64,000 nucleotides of DNA from Bacilli bacterium. Its GTDB lineage: Bacteria; Bacillota_I; Bacilli_A; ML615J-28; CAG-313. Of the stretch, positions 54,030 through 62,661 are shown in pieces. The position numbers and the translations under genes are program-made. Position 1 is the first letter of the stretch. Every line of letters begins with the position of its first letter. The stretch lies in the NCBI GenBank assembly GCA_017411715.1, contig JAFQPO010000004.1, positions 1 to 64,000 of the forward strand, in the 5' to 3' direction. Under the pieces are notes generated by a model. The model was not told the origin of the DNA, ran no database searches, and worked only from the letters and a program-made list of their open reading frames with translations.

Positions 54030-55634
54030 GTGAATAAAATAATATCAACAATTAGTTTAATATTATGGTCTATTATTGTAATACTTGTTTTATCATTCGG
54101 AACAAAAATATCATCAAAAATTTTTGCTTCATTATATGAAAAATACACTTATTACTCTAGTAGAGTTGACATCACTAACTTTGAATTAGAAAAACAAGAT
54201 TTTTATTTAATAAATAAGAATTATACACTAAAGTATCAAATTGAAACTAATAAAGACAAAGAAGTTAAACTAATTTTTGAATCATTAAATCCTGATGTTT
54301 TTGAAGTTACTAAAACCGGAGTTATTAAAGGTCTAGATTTTGAGGGTAATGTTCAAACAGGATATTTAAGAGTTACTTCTGCAAATGATGAAGATTTCAC
54401 AAAAGACATTGAACTAACCTTCAAAAAAGTATATCCTGATAGCATTTCTGCGGTAAACGTAAGAACTGCTCTTTATAAATTGACTAGCAATGTTTATGTT
54501 GATTCGTATTTTTATGCTTATCCATCTTTTAAATCTGAAAATGGCTATACAGAAAAAGATTTTGAATATATTTATGATCCTGAATATTTTGAACACATTG
54601 AAGGATATTTATTCTATGCTAAAAAGACAGGTAAGAATATTGAAATGACAATAAGCATGGATAATGGTCGTTTAACTAAAACTAGAAAAATTAATGTTTT
54701 AGAAAATCAAACAATTGTTGAACAACTTGATAAAATTGAATTTTATGAAAGTACTAAGCTAGTTGATTTAAACTTGCCAACTCTTACTAATAAAGTATAT
54801 TACATGCGTTTTGTCGCAAATGAAAAAGATGTTCATATGCCATATACTGTTACAAGTAGTGATGATAAAATTGTAACAATTGATAAATATGGAAGAATTA
54901 ATACTAAAAAAGCAGGCGACGCCACTATTACTATTACATTACAAAATGGTACTACTTATCATCAAGATATCAAGGTTAGAAATACATTAACCTTACCAAC
55001 TTTTTCTAATCTTCCATGTAATGATTCTAATATAATAGAAATTAAATATATGGATAAAATAGAATTTAAATATACTTTCCCAGAAGAAGCAAAGTTTAAA
55101 TCGATGAAATTTGAATACGATAAAAATGCTTTGACGATAACTACTAAAAATAGCTCAGTCTTTTTAACAGGTAAACAAAAAGGTGATACTAGTTTTAAAG
55201 TATATTTAGATGATGGTATTGATTATATTGAACAAGAATTCTCAGTAACTGTTGTTGATAATCCAGATTATTTAGGTACTAAAAGACAAATTTTACAAAC
55301 TATTTTTGGTAAAGTATTTGGTCATATGGGGTTATTCTGCGTAGAAGCAATATTTGCTTTGTGGTTTGTGACTTCATTCAAATTTAAACATCACTATACT
55401 GAAGGTATAATTTATGTTGGAATTGGAGGAACAATAGCTTGTATTACGGAGTTTATCCAAAGATTCTTACCTGGTAGAAATCCGACAATGAGAGACGTTG
55501 CGATAGACATGCTGGGTTATACAATTGGCTTTGTTTTCATATTTAGTATATTATTAATAATTAAATTAATTTCATGGATTAAAAATAATCATGATCCTGA
55601 TGAGTTAACAATTCATTCTGCAAGTAAAGAATAG
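54030..55634 (+). CDS. Ig-like/VanZ fusion membrane protein, second of tandem pair
   Basis: Also exactly 534 residues. The layout equals that of the upstream protein: N-terminal helix (MNKIISTISLILWSIIVIL), Ig-like modules with TSSDDKIVTIDKYGRINTKKAGDATITITLQNG, and C-terminal VanZ (KVFGHMGLFCVEAIFALW, ITEFIQRFLPGRNPTMRDVAIDMLGYTIG). The two sequences have drifted well apart, so the duplication is old. GTG 54030 is chosen because GGAGGG lies 4 bases upstream and the start then aligns with its paralog; ATG 54018 is the alternative. A perfect terminator follows. Confidence 0.83.
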   Translation: MNKIISTISLILWSIIVILVLSFGTKISSKIFASLYEKYTYYSSRVDITNFELEKQDFYLINKNYTLKYQIETNKDKEVKLIFESLNPDVFEVTKTGVIKGLDFEGNVQTGYLRVTSANDEDFTKDIELTFKKVYPDSISAVNVRTALYKLTSNVYVDSYFYAYPSFKSENGYTEKDFEYIYDPEYFEHIEGYLFYAKKTGKNIEMTISMDNGRLTKTRKINVLENQTIVEQLDKIEFYESTKLVDLNLPTLTNKVYYMRFVANEKDVHMPYTVTSSDDKIVTIDKYGRINTKKAGDATITITLQNGTTYHQDIKVRNTLTLPTFSNLPCNDSNIIEIKYMDKIEFKYTFPEEAKFKSMKFEYDKNALTITTKNSSVFLTGKQKGDTSFKVYLDDGIDYIEQEFSVTVVDNPDYLGTKRQILQTIFGKVFGHMGLFCVEAIFALWFVTSFKFKHHYTEGIIYVGIGGTIACITEFIQRFLPGRNPTMRDVAIDMLGYTIGFVFIFSILLIIKLISWIKNNHDPDELTIHSASKE

Positions 55635-55667
55635 ATATTAGATAATTGTTATCTAATATCTTTTTTT
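55633..55667 (+). terminator. intrinsic terminator of the Ig-like/VanZ operon
   Basis: A perfect 13-bp stem (AGATATTAGATAA / TTATCTAATATCT), loop TTG and seven T. It overlaps the stop codon. Confidence 0.92.
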
Positions 55668-55679
55668 AATTATATAAAT

Positions 55680-55718
55680 TTGCAATTTCTATTAATTTGT
55701 GTTATAATTTGATATAAT
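55680..55718 (+). promoter_or_regulatory. double -10 promoter of the radical SAM operon
   Basis: TTGCAA (55680-55685) is 17 bases from TATAAT (55703-55708). A second TATAAT (55713-55718) with an extended TGA follows ten bases later, so two start sites are possible. Confidence 0.7.
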
Positions 55719-55743
55719 ATTAATATGAAATGATGGTGATTAG

Positions 55744-56619
55744 ATGAAAAAATTCAACCACATTTATGTTGAAATTACTAATGTTTGTAATTTATCTTGT
55801 CCTTTTTGTATACAAAATAAAAGGGAGGCAAAATTCTTAAACAAATTAGAATTTGAACATATCATCAAAAATATTAAGCCTTTTACTAATTGTATTTATC
55901 TACATGTTTTAGGTGAACCTTTGTTACATCCATCATTTACTGATTTTGTGATGATTGCTGATCAATATGGAATGAAAGTGAAATTGACAACTAATGGGGT
56001 ACTACTTGATAATTATGTAGACTTTATATCTCATAGTGAAAATATTATTAGACTTAATATTTCATTACAATCATTAATTAATTTTAATGCTGCTGAACAA
56101 GATAAATATTTGGTTAATATTATTGACTTAATCAATAAATCAAAAGATAATCCTAATTTATATATTTCACTAAGACTATGGAATAATAAAAAAGAATTAA
56201 CTCAAAAAGAAAAAGACTTAATAAATAAGATTATGGATATTATTAATCATAATTATAGTGATACTTTTGATGGGGTAAAGGTTAAAGATCACGTTTATCT
56301 ATCGGTCGAAGATGAATTTATATGGCCAAGTTTAGATAATTTGGCAAATGAAGAAAAATCAGTTTGTTTAGGTGGTAAAACTCATTTAGGAATATTATCT
56401 AATGGAAATGTTGTTTTGTGTTGCTTAGACTCTTTAGGTGATACAAAAATTGGAAATATTTTTGAAAACAGCTTTGAAGATATAATTAATAATGAAGTTT
56501 TTAAAACAATTAGAGATAACTTAGCGAACAAAAAATATTATTTTGAATTATGTAAAAAATGTACATATCGAAATCGATTTTTAAAGAAAGGAGACTTAAT
56601 GAATGAAGCTGAAAGTTGA
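55744..56619 (+). CDS. radical SAM protein with SPASM-like C-terminus
   Basis: A 291-residue iron-sulfur enzyme. The radical SAM cluster motif is C15-x3-C19-x2-C22 in NVCNLSCPFC. HVLGEPLLHPSF and KLTTNGVLL belong to the SAM-binding barrel. A shortened SPASM-type tail has VVLCCLDSLGDTKIGNIFENSFEDIINNE and ELCKKCTYRNRF, giving extra Cys for a second cluster. SPASM enzymes often modify peptides, but many act on other substrates; no precursor peptide gene was found beside it. The next gene starts 17 bases before its stop. Confidence 0.88.
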   Translation: MKKFNHIYVEITNVCNLSCPFCIQNKREAKFLNKLEFEHIIKNIKPFTNCIYLHVLGEPLLHPSFTDFVMIADQYGMKVKLTTNGVLLDNYVDFISHSENIIRLNISLQSLINFNAAEQDKYLVNIIDLINKSKDNPNLYISLRLWNNKKELTQKEKDLINKIMDIINHNYSDTFDGVKVKDHVYLSVEDEFIWPSLDNLANEEKSVCLGGKTHLGILSNGNVVLCCLDSLGDTKIGNIFENSFEDIINNEVFKTIRDNLANKKYYFELCKKCTYRNRFLKKGDLMNEAES

Positions 56620-57052
56620 AGAATGTAAAGAGTTATCAGAAGTAGAAATAATAATTAAGTGTCCTGAAAAGAATACACATATTGATCAGTTAGTTGCGGC
56701 GATTAATACACATTTTACAAATCTACTTGGTAAACGTGATGGAGAAAATATTATTATAAATTTAGAAAATATTTATTATTTTGAAGCTGTTGAGAATAGA
56801 GTATACGCGTATGAAGCTGAAAGTGTTTATGAAGTACCATATAAAATACAAGAATTAGTTGACTCATTAGGTTCAACATCATTCTTACAATCGTCTAGAA
56901 CAATGATTTTAAACATTAGTAAAGTTTCAAAAATTAAATCATTAGTTAATGGTCGTATTATGGCAGAACTAGATAATGGTGAAAAGACAATTATCACGAG
57001 AGTTTATGCTCAAGACCTTAAAAAACGTATTAAACAGGAGGTGAAGAAATGA
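56603..57052 (+). CDS. LytTR-type DNA-binding regulator
   Basis: A 149-residue protein with a LytTR DNA-binding domain at about 50-147 (NIYYFEAVENRVYAYEAESVYEV, FLQSSRTMILNISKVSKIK). The N-terminal 45 residues lack a receiver domain, so it is not a standard response regulator. The next gene is a DUF3021 membrane protein; LytTR-DUF3021 pairs form membrane-inhibited regulatory systems (as HdrR/HdrM or BrsR/BrsM in streptococci). It should therefore control this operon or related surface genes in response to the membrane partner. AAGGAG precedes the start; 4 bases overlap with DUF3021. Confidence 0.9.
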   Translation: MKLKVEECKELSEVEIIIKCPEKNTHIDQLVAAINTHFTNLLGKRDGENIIINLENIYYFEAVENRVYAYEAESVYEVPYKIQELVDSLGSTSFLQSSRTMILNISKVSKIKSLVNGRIMAELDNGEKTIITRVYAQDLKKRIKQEVKK

Positions 57053-57543
57053 ACAAATTCTTAAATAAAGTATTTAAAATCTGTAAAAGTATGTTACTTA
57101 CTTTTTTGATTGTTTTACCTATTACAATGTTTGTTTATGTTATAGTTGAACATTTCATATTCGAACAAAATGCTGTTCATTTCTCTTATCTATTCTATAT
57201 TACGTTAATTGCGGCTGTATTTAGTGTGATACTAAATTTATTTTACCGAATTAATAGAATTAACAGCTTAGTTCAAATTATTATTACATATTTTTTAATT
57301 GTTATAATGATGTATTCAATAGGTCTTATTAGTGGATGGTATAATGAAAGATTAGCTGCTTATATACTATATGGGTTATTATTCAATTTTATAGGCGTTT
57401 CAGTAATTGCGACAATCGTATTATTGACAAGACACTTACAATTTAAGAAACTTAATAGTGATTTAGAAAAATATAAAGAACAGTTGTATAATGTTTCATT
57501 TAAAGAAGATAATAAGGAGGAAGCTAATGATGAAGAAAATTAG
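57049..57543 (+). CDS. DUF3021 four-helix membrane protein, probable LytTR inhibitor
   Basis: A 164-residue protein with four membrane helices (about 14-34, 44-62, 75-95 and 103-125) and a hydrophilic charged C-terminus (LNSDLEKYKEQLYN). It matches DUF3021, the regular partner of LytTR regulators, which binds and restrains the regulator at the membrane. It overlaps the regulator by 4 bases (ATGA), and its own end overlaps the next gene by 17 bases. The stimulus is unknown. Confidence 0.85.
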   Translation: MNKFLNKVFKICKSMLLTFLIVLPITMFVYVIVEHFIFEQNAVHFSYLFYITLIAAVFSVILNLFYRINRINSLVQIIITYFLIVIMMYSIGLISGWYNERLAAYILYGLLFNFIGVSVIATIVLLTRHLQFKKLNSDLEKYKEQLYNVSFKEDNKEEANDEEN

Positions 57544-58108
57544 TAAATTATTCCTTGTTATTGTATGTATTGTATTGTTGCTAACTCATTCAAATGTAGT
57601 TTATGCAGATGAGTATAATCTACCAGATATTGATAATTTTACATTTGAAATCATACCTAAAATTCGCGGTAAAGAAACTGAAGTTGATATCAAATGGCAA
57701 ACAAGTAAAGAAATTGTACTTGCGGAATTTGATGTTATCATGATGATTGATGGTGTTGAAACAACAGAACAACCTTTTGCGTGGCCTAATAAAGATAATT
57801 CAAATTGTGAAATATGGAAAATAAATGAAGAAATCGATGGTGTTTACTATCATCATGTTAGATTTGATATCTTAAGTGGTAAAGTAGGAACATGTCGTGT
57901 ACAATTTAACTATCAAATCCATGAAAGCCATGAACATTCATATAATTTATATTTTACATCAGGTAATGCGAATATTAATAATCTACAATATAATACTAAA
58001 AATATTATTTTAGTTACAACATTTGTCACAATCGGGGCAATTGCTGCGACATATGCAATCATACTAGTTAGTGAAAGAAGTAAGTCTGATTCAGAAAGTT
58101 CTAAGTAA
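57527..58108 (+). CDS. secreted protein with C-terminal membrane anchor
   Basis: A 193-residue protein. It has a signal peptide (about 1-27, ending near VVYADEYN), a beta-rich outer domain (about 28-155) and a C-terminal membrane helix (about 160-182, TFVTIGAIAATYAIILVSE) with a short Ser-rich inside tail. I recognise no family. The domain contains several acidic strands and a His cluster (HESHEHS). ATG 57527 or 57530 both suit AAGGAGG. As the fourth overlapping gene after radical SAM, LytTR and DUF3021, it is the best candidate for the operon's effector or sensor. Confidence 0.75.
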   Translation: MMKKISKLFLVIVCIVLLLTHSNVVYADEYNLPDIDNFTFEIIPKIRGKETEVDIKWQTSKEIVLAEFDVIMMIDGVETTEQPFAWPNKDNSNCEIWKINEEIDGVYYHHVRFDILSGKVGTCRVQFNYQIHESHEHSYNLYFTSGNANINNLQYNTKNIILVTTFVTIGAIAATYAIILVSERSKSDSESSK

Positions 58109-58120
58109 AGGGGTGATTAA

Positions 58121-60118
58121 ATGATATATGGTGCTTATCATGAAGAGTATCATTTGATAAAAGTTATTGCACCCAGCAATAATCAAATTGATTTTCATAA
58201 TGTTTTACTTATATGTGATAACACAGTTGTTGATAAACTACAATTAATTGATGATAGTTTTTATGCGAATGAACATCATATGTTTTTTGAAACTAATCAT
58301 TTAATAAACTTTCAAAAAGACTATTACATTAAAGTAAATGATAATTTTTTTTGCCATTTAAATGTTGGAAAAGTAATTAGAAGTAAAAAGCTAGAAAAAG
58401 AATATCGTTATGATGGTTTCCTAGGCATTGACTATCATCAAGAACATACTGAATTTAATGTGTGGTCGCCAGTAGCAAAAGAGATTAAGCTAGTTTTACT
58501 TAAAGGTAATGAAATTGTAGATACTTATTCCTTATTATATAAGGACAAAGGGCTTTGGAATGTTAGCATATCAGGTGATTTAGAGGGGTATGGATATTAT
58601 TATTTAATTAGAATCAATGAAGAGTTTATTAAGACTTTAGATCCATATGCGGTATCATCAAATGCCAATAGTACACATAACTTTATTGTAAATATTAATA
58701 AGAATAATGAAATGATGCCATTTGATAGTCCTTTATTACAAGATGCTTTAATATATGAGCTTCATATAAAAGATTTTACTTATCACGTTGATAGAAGTTT
58801 AAGTGAATATTTAAAAATGGCAAGATGTAGTAAAATTTATGAACATTTGAAAAAGATGAATGTTACTCATCTTCAACTTCAACCACTAAATTCATTCGAT
58901 GATGTTGATGAAAATAAAAAAGATAAGATGTATAATTGGGGATACAATCCTAGGGAATATAATGTTCCTAGTGGCTGGTATGCAAGTAGACCTAATGATT
59001 GTTATAACCGTATTGAAGAGTTTAGAGAAATGATAAATGCTATTCATAAAGAAGGATTTGGTGTAATATTGGATGTTGTGTATAATCACGTCTTTGATAT
59101 TGATACTTTCTCACTTGCTTATTTAGCACCGGGATACTTTTTTAGGACCGATAATCAAGGCTTTTTAACAAATGCATCATGGTGTGGAAATGATTTTGCT
59201 AGTGAAAAATATATGGCTCGTAAGTTTATTATTGATTCTCTTAAACATTGGGTTATAAATTATAATATTGATGGCTTTCGTTTTGACTTAATGGGCTTAA
59301 TTGACAAACAAACAATAGAAGAAGCTTATTTGGAAATAAGCAAGATTAAACCTAATATAATATTCTATGGTGAAGGATGGAATATGCAATCAGGTATTAG
59401 TCTAAATGAATGTGCAAACTTGATGAATGCAAAAAAGATTTCAAAAGTTGGTTTTTTCAATGATTATTTTAGAAACATTATCCGTGGTGAAGAAAATAGA
59501 TTTAATGTTGGTTTTATTCAAAATAATAATCAAAAGATAAATGATTTTGAAAATGTTTTAAATGGATCTTTAAACATGTTTAACTCGCATTTACAATCAA
59601 TTAATTATATTGAATGTCATGATAATAAAACTCTTGCTGATTATTTAGACTTTTTAAATGATACGAATAAGTACAATGCGGTTAAAATAGATTTTTGTAT
59701 TTTACTACTAGCTAAAGGAATACCTTTAATGCATATGGGACAAGAAGTTTTAGCATCTAAAAATGGTTTAGATAATACTTATAATGATAATACAGGAATC
59801 AATTGTTTTAATTATGATTTAATATCAAAATATCAAGATATGATTAGTTTGATAAGCAATCTAGTAAGTTTTAGAAGAAAATATAGTTTAAATGATGATG
59901 TTAACCTATATTATGAATTTGAACGTCATGATGACTTTATTAAGTTTGAAAATAAAGAATTGTTATTTTATTTAAAGATTAATGATAATAATTTAATTGT
60001 TTCTTTTGATGAAAATACCACTATTGTATTTAGAAACGATATGATTGTTGATGAAGTAATAAAAGAACTTAACTTAGATAAATGTGGAATGTATGTAGTA
60101 AAAAAACACGCTAATTAA
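58121..60118 (+). CDS. pulA: type I pullulanase
   Basis: A 665-residue glycoside hydrolase of family 13 that cleaves alpha-1,6 branches of pullulan, glycogen and starch fragments. The pullulanase signature YNWGYNPREYNVP is at about 270. The catalytic core shows DVVYNHV, nucleophile D389 (GFRFD), acid/base E418 (GEGW) and D501 (CHDN). A CBM48-type domain precedes it (about 95-190: NVWSPVAKEIKLVLL). There is no signal peptide, so it acts on internal glycogen or imported oligosaccharides. It lies 12 bases beyond the preceding gene and ends in a perfect palindromic terminator. Confidence 0.95.
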   Translation: MIYGAYHEEYHLIKVIAPSNNQIDFHNVLLICDNTVVDKLQLIDDSFYANEHHMFFETNHLINFQKDYYIKVNDNFFCHLNVGKVIRSKKLEKEYRYDGFLGIDYHQEHTEFNVWSPVAKEIKLVLLKGNEIVDTYSLLYKDKGLWNVSISGDLEGYGYYYLIRINEEFIKTLDPYAVSSNANSTHNFIVNINKNNEMMPFDSPLLQDALIYELHIKDFTYHVDRSLSEYLKMARCSKIYEHLKKMNVTHLQLQPLNSFDDVDENKKDKMYNWGYNPREYNVPSGWYASRPNDCYNRIEEFREMINAIHKEGFGVILDVVYNHVFDIDTFSLAYLAPGYFFRTDNQGFLTNASWCGNDFASEKYMARKFIIDSLKHWVINYNIDGFRFDLMGLIDKQTIEEAYLEISKIKPNIIFYGEGWNMQSGISLNECANLMNAKKISKVGFFNDYFRNIIRGEENRFNVGFIQNNNQKINDFENVLNGSLNMFNSHLQSINYIECHDNKTLADYLDFLNDTNKYNAVKIDFCILLLAKGIPLMHMGQEVLASKNGLDNTYNDNTGINCFNYDLISKYQDMISLISNLVSFRRKYSLNDDVNLYYEFERHDDFIKFENKELLFYLKINDNNLIVSFDENTTIVFRNDMIVDEVIKELNLDKCGMYVVKKHAN

Positions 60119-60130
60119 TTAGCGTGTTTT
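60103..60130. terminator. bidirectional 28-base palindromic terminator
   Basis: A perfect palindrome with arms AAAACACGCTAATT / AATTAGCGTGTTTT, flanked by A and T runs. Its left half encodes the last residues and stop of pullulanase. It serves the convergent ABC transporter gene as well. Confidence 0.9.
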
Positions 60131-60133
60131 ATG

Positions 60134-62650
60134 TTATAAAGCATCTCTTTCACTGATTACGTCAATAATCTTTTGAGACATAATCTTATAAAGAGGAATG
60201 AAGATAGCTGCACCTGTCATAATTATTAAGAAAATAATTAAGAAAATAGGTGAGCGATAAGTCATCATATACATAGATAATCTAATTATACCTAAATCAT
60301 CCATAATATTTTGATTGAATATATTTAGAATAAAGTTACTTGCGATAAGAGATAATCCCCATGCTACTATACTAACAATAGCAGTTTGGAAAATAAAGAT
60401 AAATGAAACCTTAGAACCACTTAATCCGATAGAACGGAAGATACCAATTTCTTTCTTAGAATCTACAATTTCAATTGAAATGATAGTCCATAAAATACCA
60501 ATTGTGAATACCGCAAATACAAATAATCCTACTTTAGATAATAAGTCAATGAAAGGGTCAATTGTGTATGAATCAATATCTGCTTGATAAGCAAACATAT
60601 CAAGAATATATCCTGCACGATAAGCCTTTTTGAATTCTTTGTAGGCATCTTTTTCAACTTTTGGCATTTCAGCTACCATATACTCAGTGTCATTATTAAA
60701 TACATTAAACCATTCATTCATAACAGTTTCATGTAATTCGACAGTATCCTCAGTATTATTGATGCCACAAATTGTAAAAGTTTGATTTATTAGTTCATTA
60801 CTTGAATTACTTACTGTTAGTGTTATTTCTGCACCACGAATGTAAGAATTAAAGTGATCAGATAATGATTTAATGTTAGCGATATCTAAAGTAACATCTG
60901 GGAATAATTTTCTAGCAAGACTTAAAGGAATTACTATTTGATCACCGTTATTGGTAGAAGAACCTAATTTATAGTTTTTAGTGTTTTGTCCGCCACCTGG
61001 TGTAGTAGTAGTAATAGCTCCTGAATATATTTCTTGTTTTTCTAGTGATAATTTATAAGTTTTAATATCTGATGTAACATTGCCGTGAGTTGCATAAACA
61101 TCCATATAATAATAATCTAAGTCTAATTCCGCAATTGGAACAGCTTTAACAGCTTTAAAGTACTCATATGGAAGATAGAATGCATTCATTGCTTTTAAGT
61201 CATTTGCGAAAGCATAATTTTGTTTAATGTTTAAATCAATTGCTTCATAATTGTTTTTTAAGTGATGCCAGTTGTTATAGTTTGTTTTAATGATACCAAC
61301 TATTTTGAAATTATAGAATCCTTTGATGTTAATAAATTTATTAAGGTAATCTTCAATAGAATCAGCATTAGGGAAAATTCCAAAGTATGTTAACATGTCC
61401 GCAACATAATCAGTAATCATAATTTCTTTGACATCGTATATCATATCAAAATCTTCACTAGTATTAACAACCGGTGTTCTACCGGCTAGTAGAGTATAAT
61501 TGTTTGTTTCATCGAATCTTACAATGTAGTTGATGATTCCAGTGAAGAAGTAGTCAGCACGACTAATAGCACTACCCACGATATTGATATTAGCTATTTG
61601 ATATTGATGGATATTTAAACCATCTAAGTCTTTTTTAACTTGTGAATAAGAGTTATCATTTAGCGGAACACCAGAGTATTTATCGTAAACAGAAGTTTCA
61701 ACAAAGTTATCTGGTAGCTCATATTTTTTAAGTACATCAGTGTATAAGTAATCAGCTCCGACTGAAGTGTAAACATTTTGTCTTATTTTATCACCATTAA
61801 GTTCAATTGTGAAAGCAAGGAATGTTAAGCTTAGGGCACAAATTAAACTCATTAGAATAAAACGGAATTTCTTTTTCCACATATTCTTTAATGATAGTTT
61901 GATGCTTATCTTTAGTGGAATATGGGCTTTTTTAAGTTCAAGTTTTTCTTGATTATAGACAAGTTCAACATTTTGATCGTTAATTGTATCACTAGCAACT
62001 TTACCATCAGCAAGTCTAATGATGCGGTCACCATATTTATAAGCAGATTCTTCATCGTGAGTAACGATAATGATTAATCGTTCTTGAGCAAGATTTTTAA
62101 ATAAATTAAAGATTGTTTCTCCAGTAGCGCTATCTAGGTTACCAGTCGGTTCATCCGCAATAATAACTTTTGGATTTTTGATTAGTGCTCTAGCAACCGC
62201 AATTCTTTGTCTTTGACCACCAGATAACTCATTAATCTTACGATTAGCAAGTCCTGATAGTTCAACTTTTTCAATTGTTTCTTCAACACGTTGTTTAATT
62301 TCTTTTTTAGGAACATTTTGTAATTCTAAAGGAAGACTGATATTTTCATAAAGATTTAAGTCTTTTAAGATGTTATATTCTTGGAAGACAAATCCTAGAT
62401 AACTATTTAGGTAATTGTTTAAATCCTTTTTTGAAAAACTGCTTAATGCTCGGTCTTCTATATAAATATCACCATCATCAGCTTTATCTAAACCACCTAA
62501 TTGATTAAGAAGAGTTGATTTACCACATCCTGATGGGCCTAAAATAAAGATTAAACCTTTGTTTGGGAATTTGATATTAATATCTTTTAAGGCATGCACG
62601 CGTTCGCCGCCTGATTGATAATATTTGTTAAGATTTTTAATTTCAATCAT
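60134..62650 (-). CDS. MacB-type ABC transporter: ATPase fused to FtsX permease
   Basis: An 838-residue fusion. Residues 1-225 are an ATPase of the LolD/MacB type (Walker A GPSGCGKST, signature LSGGQRQR, Walker B VIIADEPTGNLD, THD switch). A membrane helix follows (about 265-285), then a large extracellular loop (290-690), then three C-terminal FtsX helices (about 705-830: VGLFVFAVFTIGILW, IGIFRSIGLSGSKVSFIFIFQTAIVSIVAWGLS). Such mechanotransmission transporters handle lipoproteins, peptide antibiotics or envelope signals rather than moving a substrate through a pore. The gene lies 11 bases after the partner permease gene. Confidence 0.92.
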   Translation of the reverse strand: MIEIKNLNKYYQSGGERVHALKDINIKFPNKGLIFILGPSGCGKSTLLNQLGGLDKADDGDIYIEDRALSSFSKKDLNNYLNSYLGFVFQEYNILKDLNLYENISLPLELQNVPKKEIKQRVEETIEKVELSGLANRKINELSGGQRQRIAVARALIKNPKVIIADEPTGNLDSATGETIFNLFKNLAQERLIIIVTHDEESAYKYGDRIIRLADGKVASDTINDQNVELVYNQEKLELKKAHIPLKISIKLSLKNMWKKKFRFILMSLICALSLTFLAFTIELNGDKIRQNVYTSVGADYLYTDVLKKYELPDNFVETSVYDKYSGVPLNDNSYSQVKKDLDGLNIHQYQIANINIVGSAISRADYFFTGIINYIVRFDETNNYTLLAGRTPVVNTSEDFDMIYDVKEIMITDYVADMLTYFGIFPNADSIEDYLNKFINIKGFYNFKIVGIIKTNYNNWHHLKNNYEAIDLNIKQNYAFANDLKAMNAFYLPYEYFKAVKAVPIAELDLDYYYMDVYATHGNVTSDIKTYKLSLEKQEIYSGAITTTTPGGGQNTKNYKLGSSTNNGDQIVIPLSLARKLFPDVTLDIANIKSLSDHFNSYIRGAEITLTVSNSSNELINQTFTICGINNTEDTVELHETVMNEWFNVFNNDTEYMVAEMPKVEKDAYKEFKKAYRAGYILDMFAYQADIDSYTIDPFIDLLSKVGLFVFAVFTIGILWTIISIEIVDSKKEIGIFRSIGLSGSKVSFIFIFQTAIVSIVAWGLSLIASNFILNIFNQNIMDDLGIIRLSMYMMTYRSPIFLIIFLIIMTGAAIFIPLYKIMSQKIIDVISERDAL

Positions 62651-62661
62651 ACATACCCTCC

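Noticed and set aside
55640-55743. Precursor peptide gene for the radical SAM enzyme
   Set aside because: The gap before the gene holds only terminator and promoter; no short ORF with ribosome binding site was seen.
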